Shown in pieces: positions 9,244 through 17,169 of a stretch of DNA of 32,995 nt (position 1 is its first letter; each line of letters opens with the position of its first letter). The DNA comes from Oscillospiraceae bacterium (GTDB lineage: Bacteria; Bacillota_A; Clostridia; Oscillospirales; CAG-272), in the NCBI GenBank assembly GCA_015063445.1, contig SVUD01000020.1:1-32995 (forward strand), read 5' to 3'. Below the pieces are notes generated by a model. It did no database searches. It saw nothing but the letters and a program-made list of their open reading frames with translations, and was not told where the DNA came from. The translations under genes and the position numbers were made by a program.

Positions 9244-10770
9244 ATGAACAACAAAAAGAGATTTTTTTATAATGGAATATTACTGACAGCGGTAGGTATA
9301 GCGATGCGTACCGTCGCGCTTTTCTTTAACGCATTTGTAACGCAGAAAATCGGCGCTGAGGGAATGGGGCTTTATACGATAGTAATGACGGTTTACGGAT
9401 TTGCCGTAACCTTCGCCACCTCGGGAATAAGCCTTACGGTAACGAGGCTCGTGGCCGCCGCAAAGGGCGAGGGAAGAGAAGAGGACACTCGGGCAATACT
9501 TCTCGGCGCGATTCTTTACGCCCTGGCATTCAGCTTGCTTGCGACGCTGGTGCTATTCTTCGGCTCATCGTTGATAGCCGTAAAAATACTTGATGATCTC
9601 CGTGCCGAGAGAGCGCTCAAAATACTTGCGCCCTCGCTCATACCACTGTCGCTCGTTTCGGTATTTTCGGGGTATTTCGTAGGCGTAAGACGGGTATCGT
9701 GTAATGCCATAACGCAGATTTTAGGTCAGGTGTTTAAAATATGCGCAACGGTATGGCTCGTAATACGCGCAATGCCGATGACGGTCGAGCGCGCGGCGCT
9801 ATCGCTATCGCTCGGTACTACGGTAACCGAAATCCTCGCATTTGCGGTAATATTCATAGAATTTTTGATAGATAGAAGAAGGTCGTACGGTGATAAGAAA
9901 AACGGAGCCGACGTGCGTTCTGTAGCCGCTATGGCAGTGCCTCTCGGCATATCCGCATACATAAGGCAGGCTCTCTTAACCCTCGAGCATATTCTTATAC
10001 CAAAGCGTCTGAGAGCAAGAGGAGATAGTCTCTCCGAGTCGCTTTCGGCGTACGGAACTCTACACGGTATGGCTCTGCCGATGATTTTGTATCCTATGGT
10101 AACGCTCTCTTCATTTGCGGGACTTCTCGTTCCCGAGTTTGCCGAGCGCTCCGCCGCGGGAAACGACGCCTCTATGCGCCGAATCGCTTCAAGGGCGTTC
10201 GGAATAACTCTTGTGTACGCAACTCTGTCGAGCGCTGTTCTTTATATGTTTTCCGAGGAGCTTGGATACGTTATATATAATTCCTCTTCCGCAGGCAAGT
10301 ACATATCCGTGTTAGCTCCCGTCATTCCGATAATGTATCTTGACCACGTAACAGACTCGGTTTTAAAGGGTATAGGAGAGCATGTTTATTCAATGTGGGT
10401 TAATATAACGGATTCGCTTCTCTCGGTTGCTCTCGTATGGATTTTAATACCCAAAATGGGTATTATGGGCTATGCCGTGTGCATTATTGCAATGGAAGCG
10501 TATAATTTTATTCTCTCGGCGCTTCGCCTGTTCAAAAGAATAAAATTCAAGATATCTCTTATAGAAACTCTCCTTTTGCCGCTTCTTGCGGCGCTTGTGT
10601 CGTCGTATCTCGTAAGGGAGTTATTTATACGAGCGGGAAAGCAGACCTCGCCTCTTTGGCTGCTACTTGAAATTGTTTTTTCTGTTTGTATCTTTGCCGG
10701 AGTATATAGAATACTTCTTCTTATACTTGATATGGTTAAAAACAAGAAAAACGCTCAAAAATGTAATTAA
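9244..10770 (+). CDS. SpoVB/MurJ-like polysaccharide flippase (MATE/MOP superfamily)
   Basis: A 508-residue integral membrane protein of the polysaccharide-transport branch of the MOP flippase superfamily (SpoVB, MurJ and Wzx relatives), which moves lipid-linked glycan precursors across the cytoplasmic membrane. The N-terminus NGILLTAVGIAMRTVALFFNAFVTQKIGAEGMGLY is the family signature, and about 12-14 hydrophobic segments follow, with a basic cytoplasmic loop near residue 215 (DRRRSYGDKKNG). The length fits SpoVB-like proteins, which in spore formers act in spore-cortex synthesis, but sporulation cannot be inferred here from one gene. No promoter is visible in the 80 bp between it and the AraC-family gene, and its ribosome site is buried in the preceding terminator hairpin, so expression probably depends on read-through or hairpin opening. 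Confidence 0.88.
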   Translation: MNNKKRFFYNGILLTAVGIAMRTVALFFNAFVTQKIGAEGMGLYTIVMTVYGFAVTFATSGISLTVTRLVAAAKGEGREEDTRAILLGAILYALAFSLLATLVLFFGSSLIAVKILDDLRAERALKILAPSLIPLSLVSVFSGYFVGVRRVSCNAITQILGQVFKICATVWLVIRAMPMTVERAALSLSLGTTVTEILAFAVIFIEFLIDRRRSYGDKKNGADVRSVAAMAVPLGISAYIRQALLTLEHILIPKRLRARGDSLSESLSAYGTLHGMALPMILYPMVTLSSFAGLLVPEFAERSAAGNDASMRRIASRAFGITLVYATLSSAVLYMFSEELGYVIYNSSSAGKYISVLAPVIPIMYLDHVTDSVLKGIGEHVYSMWVNITDSLLSVALVWILIPKMGIMGYAVCIIAMEAYNFILSALRLFKRIKFKISLIETLLLPLLAALVSSYLVRELFIRAGKQTSPLWLLLEIVFSVCIFAGVYRILLLILDMVKNKKNAQKCN

Positions 10771-10809
10771 TAATTTACAAAATTCGACAAAATCTTTCAA
10801 AACGACTTC

Positions 10810-10839
10810 TTGTATACCTTTTTTGAAATTTGGCATAAT
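10810..10839 (+). promoter_or_regulatory. Possible promoter of the ferritin-like gene
   Basis: TTGTAT (10810-10815), 18-bp spacer, CATAAT (10834-10839). The match is moderate (4/6 and 5/6), but position and AT-richness fit a start about 30 nt before the AAAGGAG and the ATG at 10876. Confidence 0.45.
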
Positions 10840-10875
10840 ATGTTATAGCGAAATAAAACGAAAAAGGAGAATACT

Positions 10876-12153
10876 ATGAATCCGTTTAACGAATCGGGCG
10901 CAAATCTTGAAAAATCACTTAAAAATTGGTGTGAGCTATACCCACGCGCGTATAACAAAAGAGAAGTAGACCCTTATACGAAAACAAGAATCATACTTAT
11001 GAACGGCACGGAGTTCGAAGCGAATTGGTTTTCTCATCAGTTTGCAAGGCATACGGACGATAACGACCTTCGCCGAGAGCTTGCCTTAACGAGAGAGATA
11101 GAAAAGCAGCAGCAGTTAAAAATTTCTCTTCTTAAGCCAATAAACGAGAGCATTCTCGAGCATACGATAGGATACGAGCAGTTAGCGGTTGATCTTACCG
11201 CAGAGCTTGCAAAGCGCGAGTGCGACTGTTCTGTTAAAAAGGCTCTTGACTTTGCGCTCCTTGAGGATTTCGACCATTTATACAGATACGCGGATCTTCT
11301 TGAAATGGAGCAGAATATTGCGGCTGAATACCTTGTTGGCAGATATACCGAGATCATGCCGGGCAGACCTACTATATCTCATCATCGCTATCCAAAGGAT
11401 AACGTGCGAAAGAGCATCAACTCAAAGACGGCAAACGTTCAGACCGTGCTTGACACTATGATAATAACAGCGGCTGAGCAGCAGACGATGAACTATTATA
11501 TGAACGTAACGAATTTTGCTTGCTCCGAGCTTGGCAGACGGCTTTATCAAGAGATAGCGCTCGTCGAGGAGGAACACGTAACGCACTACGAATCCCTTAT
11601 GGACCCCAACGCAACGTGGCTTGAAATGCTCCTATGGCACGAATACTGCGAATGTTATCTCTATTGGTCGTGCTATATGACCGAGAGCGATATGTATATA
11701 AAGCAGCTCTGGGAGGATTATCTCTATACCGAGATAGGTCACCTTCATAAAGCTAAGGAGCTTTTACAAAAATATGAGGGTAAGGAATGGCAAGAGGTTA
11801 TTAAATGCGGCGAATTTCCCGCTCCGATATCTCTTCACGAGAATATCGACTACGTTCGTAAAATTCTTTCAGATACCGTTCAGTATACGACGGGAAAGGA
11901 TAACGAATATATAAAGGTTGAGGATCTTCCTCGCGAAGCCGACTTCTTCCGTTTCCAGAATATAACTAATCCCACGACCGATATCGTACCCTCGCACGTT
12001 GTAATAGATAATTATCTGCGCCGCCACAGAACCGATTATCGCTTCGAGGTTGCGGAGAATCCCATTCCCGCCCTCAGAAACAGAAAATGCGATAATACCG
12101 ACGTCGGCAGAAAGCCCGGCGCCGCCGAGTCAACCGATTTCTTCTGTAATTGA
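10876..12153 (+). CDS. Uncharacterised ferritin-like (di-iron-type) helical protein
   Basis: A 425-residue soluble, largely alpha-helical protein that I do not recognise by name. Three helical pairs each show a Glu followed exactly 30 residues later by an acidic-x-x-His motif: Glu101 with Asp131-x-x-His134, Glu201 with Glu231-x-x-His234 (EEEHVTHYES), and Glu256 with Glu286-x-x-His289 (YTEIGHLH). This E-X29-ExxH spacing is the ligand pattern of ferritin-like four-helix bundles such as rubrerythrin, so the protein probably binds iron or another metal in at least the second and third pairs. Aromatic residues (Tyr, Trp) are frequent around them. There is no signal peptide, rubredoxin domain or membrane segment. 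AAAGGAG precedes the ATG. The last ~30 residues are low-complexity and end in FFCN. Oxygen or peroxide protection, or an oxidase reaction, is only a family-based guess. Confidence 0.72.
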   Translation: MNPFNESGANLEKSLKNWCELYPRAYNKREVDPYTKTRIILMNGTEFEANWFSHQFARHTDDNDLRRELALTREIEKQQQLKISLLKPINESILEHTIGYEQLAVDLTAELAKRECDCSVKKALDFALLEDFDHLYRYADLLEMEQNIAAEYLVGRYTEIMPGRPTISHHRYPKDNVRKSINSKTANVQTVLDTMIITAAEQQTMNYYMNVTNFACSELGRRLYQEIALVEEEHVTHYESLMDPNATWLEMLLWHEYCECYLYWSCYMTESDMYIKQLWEDYLYTEIGHLHKAKELLQKYEGKEWQEVIKCGEFPAPISLHENIDYVRKILSDTVQYTTGKDNEYIKVEDLPREADFFRFQNITNPTTDIVPSHVVIDNYLRRHRTDYRFEVAENPIPALRNRKCDNTDVGRKPGAAESTDFFCN

Positions 12154-12198
12154 CGTCATAATGACTTTCAATTGTCGTTATTACCGCATTTTGCCTTA

Positions 12199-12408
12199 TT
12201 GAAACGACGAAAAATCGGTATTTCTATCCACCGCAAAACAGCTCTGTATATTGCAAAGATGCTCGGGGTGTCTCAAACAGGATATTCAAAGTACGAGACG
12301 GGATAAAACGATATACCGACTGCAATTTTGATAAAACTCGCAAGATTTTACGAGACGAGTATTGATTATCTGCCGGGGGAAACGGATAATCCGAAAAGAA
12401 ACGTATAA
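12199..12408 (+). pseudogene. Degenerate XRE-family helix-turn-helix repressor
   Basis: Translation from the TTG at 12199 gives KRRKIGISIHRKTALYIAKM, then LGVSQTGYSKYETG, an in-frame TAA at 12304-12306, then NDIPTAILIKLARFYETSID, YLPGETDNPKRNV and a final TAA at 12406-12408. The motif SQTGYSKYETG followed by DIPT and the IDYLxGxTDNP ending is the standard core of small XRE/Cro-type repressors. The internal TAA replaces the Lys (AAA) normally found after ETG, one base change. The N-terminal helix is also eroded and no ATG or ribosome site is present. The reading frame is the same as that of the upstream ferritin-like gene. It is probably the remnant of a stand-alone regulator, perhaps left by a lost mobile element; translation of the two halves is unlikely. 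Confidence 0.75.
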
Positions 12409-12470
12409 GCGTAGTGTAGTATTATTAGTTTCTTCTCGCAAGTAAAACACTGAAAAAATGTCGTAATATG
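12409..12470. other. Spacer with no recognised element
   Basis: Between the XRE remnant and the bidirectional terminator I see only AT-rich sequence with no open frame or clear promoter. Together with the remnant and the terminator this accounts for the 408-bp gap between 12153 and 12562. Confidence 0.5.
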
Positions 12471-12528
12471 AAAAAGAAAACGAGATAGATGTTGCTCTGA
12501 TTTTGCAATATCTATCTCGTTTTCTCCT
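12471..12528. terminator. Bidirectional Rho-independent terminator
   Basis: A 20-bp stem (12476-12495 with 12505-12524, one G-U) around a 9-nt loop. On the plus strand it ends in GTTTTC; on the minus strand it runs into TTTTC plus five further T, so it is the better terminator for the minus-strand rhamnosidase, which stops at 12562. It separates two convergent units. Confidence 0.88.
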
Positions 12529-12561
12529 GTTATGTGTTGAACTGACGGTAGCCGTCAAAAT

Positions 12562-14805
12562 TTATGCAAATTGATAGCTGCCGCCGGTGAGAGTCTTTGT
12601 CTCGCCCGAGGGGAGAGTGAGCTTTGCTGTAACTCCGGCGGGAATATCCACCTCGTAGAATACGTCGTCGCCCTTGTAATACCAATGAACTCTGATTTTT
12701 CCGTTTCTCGATTCAATAGAGGCATCGGCAAAGCCGAGGCGCTTGTCGGGGTGAGGCTCTATCGTAACGTTTTTGTAAGCAACCTCATCTTCGCAAGGCT
12801 TTATACCGACCGCAACGCCGAAAATCCAGTCGTAAACTGCTCCGTACGCGTAATGGTTAAAGGAATTCATTGCCGTGCTCCAGAAGCTTCCGTCCTCCTT
12901 GAGACTGTTCCAATGCTCCCACATAGTGGTAGCGCCGTGGCAAACCGAGTAAAGCCACGAGGGGGTATGCTCGGCAAAGAGAAGGGAATAAGCAACGTCC
13001 GCCCTTCCGTTTTCGGAGAGAGCGTGAAGTATGTAAGGCGTTCCAACGAAGCCCGTAGTCATTTTTCCGCCGTTTTCCTTTATAAGATTAACGAGTTTTT
13101 CGGTAAGAGCGGGCTTTTCGGAGTCGTCCGCGAGTCCGAATTTGAGTATAAGGGTAATAGCGGTTTGCGTCATTCCCTTGTGCACTTGATCCACGTCGGT
13201 GGATTTTCCGTTGGGCTTGATTTCGGTTTTCGGTGAAATTTCCTTCGGCATACCGTTTTCCATGAAATACTCACGGAATCTTTTGCGCACGTTTTTGTAA
13301 AGCTCCTCAAAGCAAGAGATATCCTCGCCCAAAGCCTTGCCGGCCTTGATAACGAGACTTAACGAATAAGCAAAGTAAGCCGAGGCGATAAGATCACAGG
13401 AGGTTGCGCCAACGTATGAATCCTCACCCGCATCCATGGCAAGCCAGTCTCCGTAATGGTATCCTGTGAGCCAAAGATATTCCTCAGGACCAACCCCGTG
13501 TAAATATTCAACCCACTTTTTCATCATAGGAAAATTCTTTTTAAGAAGCTTTTTATTTCCGTAGGAGAGGTAAATTTCCCAAGGAATAACGCAGGCGGCA
13601 TCGCCCCATGCTGCGGAAATTCTGGTGTTTCCACTCTTGAAGCAGTGCGGAACAACACCGTATACCGCGCCCTCGGAAGTTTGCTCAAGCGCTACGTCCT
13701 CAAGCCATTTTGCAAAGAATTTCTCCGTATCGTAGTTGATTGAGGCTGTTTTTGCGAATACCTGCGCGTCACCGGTCCAGCCGAGTCTTTCGTCACGCTG
13801 AGGGCAGTCTGTAGGAATATCGAGGAAATTGCTGCGCTGTCCCCATATAATGTTGTGGTAAAGCTGATTGATTTTTTCGTTCCCGGAGTGGAAGCTGCCC
13901 GTTCTCTTCATATCCGAGTAAACGGCTATGGCTGTAAATGAATTCTTGTCAACCTCGTCAAAGGGGTATTCCGCGAGTCTTATGTATCTGAAGCCCTGGA
14001 AGGAATAGGTAGGCTTGAATACGTCGTCGCCTCCCGAAAGAATATACGTGTTTTCATTTCTTGCTTTTCTGAGATTTGCGGTGTAAAAATTGCCTTCCGA
14101 GTCAAGCACCTCCGCATGGTGCATAACTATCCTGTCTCCGCGCTTTCCCTTAACACGTACCTCTACGTATCCCGTCATATTCTGACCAAAGTCGATAACA
14201 AGCTCACCCTTAGGAGTGCGTATTATCTCCTTTGCCTCAATGCGCTCGTGTTCCTTTATCCATTCGCCGTTTTGCGCTTGAAGTCTTGTGTTCACATTCG
14301 AAAGAGAAGCCTTGCCTATAAATTCGGGAATATGTGTCAGATCAACCGTTTCACCGTGATATATCTCACTCATTCTGACAACGGATGAGTAAACGTCCCA
14401 CGTCTTATTCGTTCCTATACGTTTTTTCTTTCCGTCTTCAAAAACAAGCTCAATTTCCGCAATAAGTGAAGTAAAGTTTGCAAAACGGTGGTTTGTGTTG
14501 GCGTAACCGATATATCCAACAGCCCACCCTTGACCTACTCCTACCTCGATGGTACTGTCATTTTTTATTAAATCCGTTATATCGTATTTTTGATAAAGTA
14601 CTCTGTTATCATATCCCGTAAATCCGGGGGTAAGAACGGCATCGTAAACTCTTTGTCCGTCTATATAAGCCGCATAGTTACCCATAGCCGTAGCGTAAAG
14701 GGTAGCTTTTTTTATTTTTTTCTTTTCATTGATTTTTTTTCTGAATGTAGTAACCTGTTGTCCCATATCAACGGGAGAGGTTATCCATTTTGAGCTTTTG
14801 AACAT
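12562..14805 (-). CDS. Alpha-L-rhamnosidase, glycoside hydrolase family 78
   Basis: This 747-residue enzyme hydrolyses terminal alpha-L-rhamnose from plant glycosides or polysaccharides by inversion. Domains in order: N-terminal beta-sandwich (about 30-160, ATLYATAMGNYAAYIDGQRV and LTPGFTGYDNRVLYQKYD), a second beta domain (about 190-300, VIDFGQNMTGYVEVRVKGKR and FQGFRYIRL), the (alpha/alpha)6 catalytic barrel (about 305-640) with the family hallmark DIPTDCPQRDERLGWTGDAQ at 329-348, whose acidic residues include catalytic ones, and a C-terminal beta domain (YKNVTIEPHP). MWEHWNS near 640 is also conserved. No signal peptide is present, so it is probably cytoplasmic and acts on imported oligosaccharides. 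AAAGGA precedes the ATG by 9 nt, and a strong promoter lies at 14842-14870. It is shorter than many GH78 enzymes (often 850-1,000) but has all the core domains. It stands alone, without a rhamnose catabolic operon. Confidence 0.95.
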   Translation of the reverse strand: MFKSSKWITSPVDMGQQVTTFRKKINEKKKIKKATLYATAMGNYAAYIDGQRVYDAVLTPGFTGYDNRVLYQKYDITDLIKNDSTIEVGVGQGWAVGYIGYANTNHRFANFTSLIAEIELVFEDGKKKRIGTNKTWDVYSSVVRMSEIYHGETVDLTHIPEFIGKASLSNVNTRLQAQNGEWIKEHERIEAKEIIRTPKGELVIDFGQNMTGYVEVRVKGKRGDRIVMHHAEVLDSEGNFYTANLRKARNENTYILSGGDDVFKPTYSFQGFRYIRLAEYPFDEVDKNSFTAIAVYSDMKRTGSFHSGNEKINQLYHNIIWGQRSNFLDIPTDCPQRDERLGWTGDAQVFAKTASINYDTEKFFAKWLEDVALEQTSEGAVYGVVPHCFKSGNTRISAAWGDAACVIPWEIYLSYGNKKLLKKNFPMMKKWVEYLHGVGPEEYLWLTGYHYGDWLAMDAGEDSYVGATSCDLIASAYFAYSLSLVIKAGKALGEDISCFEELYKNVRKRFREYFMENGMPKEISPKTEIKPNGKSTDVDQVHKGMTQTAITLILKFGLADDSEKPALTEKLVNLIKENGGKMTTGFVGTPYILHALSENGRADVAYSLLFAEHTPSWLYSVCHGATTMWEHWNSLKEDGSFWSTAMNSFNHYAYGAVYDWIFGVAVGIKPCEDEVAYKNVTIEPHPDKRLGFADASIESRNGKIRVHWYYKGDDVFYEVDIPAGVTAKLTLPSGETKTLTGGSYQFA

Positions 14806-14841
14806 AGCGCATTGTCCTTTCGTAGCTTTTCTATCTACCTC

Positions 14842-14870
14842 AATATACCACGATAACGCGTGAATGTCAA
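14842..14870 (-). promoter_or_regulatory. Promoter of the rhamnosidase gene
   Basis: On the minus strand TTGACA (14870-14865), 17-bp spacer, TATATT (14847-14842). Five or six of six bases match in each box. The start codon follows about 37 nt downstream of the -10. Confidence 0.85.
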
Positions 14871-14964
14871 TACGCGGAATAAAAATGTTAAAAGAGGTCG
14901 GTGATGAGCGTAAAACAGAGCATTTTAGTTCTTTAATAAAAAATAATAAAAAGTTTTATAAAAG

Positions 14965-14995
14965 TTAACACAAATACGAAAAAGTGTGATATAAT
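14965..14995 (+). promoter_or_regulatory. Extended -10 promoter of the DUF5685-DnaJ cluster
   Basis: TTAACA (14965-14970) and a perfect TATAAT (14990-14995) with a TG one base upstream (TGATATAAT), 19-bp spacer. The long spacer is offset by the extended -10. The ATG at 15030 follows with AGAGGAG. Confidence 0.72.
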
Positions 14996-15029
14996 ATATG
15001 CAGTATGCTTAAATGAGAGGAGAAACGCT

Positions 15030-15920
15030 ATGTTCGGATACGTAAAACCATATCATCCCGAGCTTTTGGTCAAGGAATACGAGTTTTATAAATCCGTATA
15101 TTGCGGAGTCTGCCGTTCGATGAAGAAATGCACGGGAGCGCTCTCCAACGTTTTGCATAGCTATGACAGTGTGTTTTTAGCTCTTGTAAGAATGCTATAC
15201 GTGCCCGATTCCGCAATCGGCGCGAAGAAGCAACGGTGCATAGCGCATCCCTTAAAGAAAAAGAACATGCTGAAGCGCAACGATGCGACGGACTATACCG
15301 CAAAGGCGTTCGGCATTCTTACGTATTATAAAATAATAGACGATATAAGCGATGAAAAGCTTATGAAGAAAATGGCTACGAGTCTTTTAAGACCCATATT
15401 CGCATCGGCTAAAAACCGTGCCAACATGGTTAATATAGCGAAGGTGTGCCATGAAAAGCTTTCCGAGATAAACAAGCTCGAAAAAGAGAAAATAGCGAGC
15501 GTAGACGAACCCGCAAAGCTTTTCGGCGAGCTTCTCGGAACTGTGTTTTCGGAGGGACTTGATGAGGAAAACAGGCTTATAACCTATACGCTTGGCTTCC
15601 ACCTCGGAAAATTCATATACGCCGCAGATGCCGCTGAGGACTATGAAAAGGATAAAAAGCGGGGAAGATACAATCCTTACGTTGAAATATACGGCGGCGC
15701 TGAGCTTACCTATGAAAACAGACAAACTATAAAGTGCGCGCTTCTTCTCGAATGTAAAAAGCTTGAGGGCGCTGTAAATCTTTTGCCCTTTGGCAGAAGA
15801 GCGATAATTGAAAATATAATAAACAACATCATATATCTCGGACTTCCGAAACGCATTGAATTTCTTGACAGAAAGGACGGCGGGGAAGAAGACGGGGGAA
15901 AGGCAGAATTGAATGAGTAA
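15030..15920 (+). CDS. DUF5685 family protein
   Basis: A 296-residue protein of the clostridial family DUF5685, recognised from the N-terminus MFGYVKPYHPELLVKEYEFY followed by VYCGVCRSMKK (Cys25, Cys28) and from its place before a J-domain gene. The function is unknown. It shows two Asp-rich motifs: IIDDISDEK (Asp104, 105, 108) and AADAAEDYEKDKKRGRYNP (Asp200, 204, 208). The second resembles the D-x3-D-x4-RGR-x3-P motif of squalene/phytoene synthases, and the first resembles a DDxxD motif, so an isoprenoid-synthase-like fold is possible. The start has AGAGGAG just upstream. The last 8 nt overlap the next gene's start (ATGAGTAA), indicating translational coupling to the J-domain protein. The C-terminus is charged (DGGEEDGGKAEL). 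Confidence 0.8.
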   Translation: MFGYVKPYHPELLVKEYEFYKSVYCGVCRSMKKCTGALSNVLHSYDSVFLALVRMLYVPDSAIGAKKQRCIAHPLKKKNMLKRNDATDYTAKAFGILTYYKIIDDISDEKLMKKMATSLLRPIFASAKNRANMVNIAKVCHEKLSEINKLEKEKIASVDEPAKLFGELLGTVFSEGLDEENRLITYTLGFHLGKFIYAADAAEDYEKDKKRGRYNPYVEIYGGAELTYENRQTIKCALLLECKKLEGAVNLLPFGRRAIIENIINNIIYLGLPKRIEFLDRKDGGEEDGGKAELNE

Positions 15921-16581
15921 CAATTACGGTAAAGATCCCTTTGAGGTGCTTGGAGTTCCCAGAGGAGCGAGCGACGAGGAAGTAAAAAACGCTTATCGCG
16001 CTCTCGTAAAGAAATATCATCCCGATAATTACGACAAGGATAATCCCTTAAAGGATCTTGCTAATGAGAAAATGCAGGAGATAAACAGAGCGTACGATCA
16101 GATCCAGGAGATGAGAAGCGGAAAGGGCTATGACGGAAGAAGCACATATTCCGAGAATTATTCGGGCGCCGCATCAGGCTCGGCGGATCCTCTCTATGCG
16201 GAAATACGCAACGACATAAACCGTCATCGCTTTGCGGATGCCGAAAGAAAGCTTCTTGACGTTGATTTTGGTTCCCGTGTCGGTGAGTGGCATTATCTTA
16301 TGAGCCTTGTGCTTATGAGCAGAAATAACGTTTCGGATGCTATGCGCGAGCTTGAAATAGCGTGCAATATGGAGCCCTCAAACGTTGAATATCAGAGAGC
16401 GAAGGAAATGTTCAATACCAATGCGAGAGGCTATGGCAGTACCTATTACGGCTCCGCTCAAGGCGGAGGAGGCTATCGCCGCCGTACGTCGAGTGACGAG
16501 GCATGTGATTGCTGCGCTAACCTTATATGTCTTGACTGCCTTTGCGAATGTATGGGCGGCGACCTTATCGCTTGTTGCTAA
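15913..16581 (+). CDS. J-domain (DnaJ-like) protein with Cys-rich C-terminus
   Basis: A 222-residue J-domain co-chaperone-like protein. The J domain covers residues 7 to ~70 (DPFEVLGVPRGASDEEVKNA, then YRALVKKYHPDNYD with the essential HPD at 36-38), which stimulates the ATPase of DnaK-type Hsp70. It lacks the G/F, zinc-finger and C-terminal substrate domains of true DnaJ. Residues ~95-160 form a TPR-like helical stretch (RFADAERKLLDV, NNVSDAMRELEIACNMEPSN). The C-terminus is rich in Cys (EACDCCANLICLDCLCECMG, then GDLIACC), with ten cysteines, which suggests metal binding or lipidation-like membrane contact. This layout is typical of the clostridial partner of DUF5685. It overlaps that gene by 8 nt and precedes the membrane-protein gene by 3 nt, so the three are probably one operon and may work together. 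Confidence 0.9.
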   Translation: MSNNYGKDPFEVLGVPRGASDEEVKNAYRALVKKYHPDNYDKDNPLKDLANEKMQEINRAYDQIQEMRSGKGYDGRSTYSENYSGAASGSADPLYAEIRNDINRHRFADAERKLLDVDFGSRVGEWHYLMSLVLMSRNNVSDAMRELEIACNMEPSNVEYQRAKEMFNTNARGYGSTYYGSAQGGGGYRRRTSSDEACDCCANLICLDCLCECMGGDLIACC

Positions 16582-16584
16582 GCT

Positions 16585-17136
16585 ATGAAGCAGACTAAAA
16601 AAATGACGCTGAGCGCAGCGTGTATCGCTCTCGGTATTTTGTTTATGGCGCTCGGAGCGTTTATAGAGGTTCTTGATCTTACTACGGCTGCTCTTTGTTC
16701 CTGTCTTATGGCGTTTGTATTTATAGAGATAGGTGATAAATACGCGTTTGGCGTATGGCTTGGGACGTCGCTTCTCGGCTTTGTGTTCTTCACGCATAGC
16801 TTGGTTTGGGTAACGTATTTCCTCATTTTCGGTATATATCCCATACTGAAGGCGTATATCGAGAAGCTTAAAAGACCGTTTTGGATACCCGTAAAGCTCG
16901 TTGTATTCGTTGCGTCGGCGCTTCTCATAATTCTTACCTCGGAGCTTTTGCTCGGCATACCGTTCTTCGGAGACCCCGACGGAATAGCGTTCTTCGAGGA
17001 CCATATAGATATATTCAGAACGGTTGTAACCGCAGCCCTCATTATAGCGCTTTACGTTTACGATATATTTATGACGGTAATGATAAGATTTTATTTCTCT
17101 ACGTTCCGCAAAAGAATTCAGAGCATTCTTAAGTAA
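16585..17136 (+). CDS. Conserved membrane protein of unknown function
   Basis: A 183-residue integral membrane protein with about five hydrophobic segments: residues ~8-28 (LSAACIALGILFMALGAFIE), ~30-50, ~55-80, ~100-122 (VVFVASALLIILTSELLL) and ~145-170 (VTAALIIALYVYDIFMTVMI). The N-terminus is short and basic (MKQTKKM), and the C-terminal tail is basic (FRKRIQSILK). The overall pattern resembles small clostridial membrane proteins related to ECF S-components or MreD-like proteins, but I cannot assign a family. It starts 3 nt after the J-domain gene stop; the ribosome site would lie within that gene's last codons. The spacing points to an operon with the DUF5685 and J-domain genes. A 33-nt gap with TAAAGGAAAAG then leads to rimO, which may be co-transcribed. 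Confidence 0.75.
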   Translation: MKQTKKMTLSAACIALGILFMALGAFIEVLDLTTAALCSCLMAFVFIEIGDKYAFGVWLGTSLLGFVFFTHSLVWVTYFLIFGIYPILKAYIEKLKRPFWIPVKLVVFVASALLIILTSELLLGIPFFGDPDGIAFFEDHIDIFRTVVTAALIIALYVYDIFMTVMIRFYFSTFRKRIQSILK

Positions 17137-17169
17137 ATTCGACTTTAATAACAATATAAAGGAAAAGAT

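Noticed and set aside
12571..13236. A 221-codon plus-strand open frame
   Set aside because: It lies entirely antisense to the well supported rhamnosidase gene and has no ribosome site or family resemblance.
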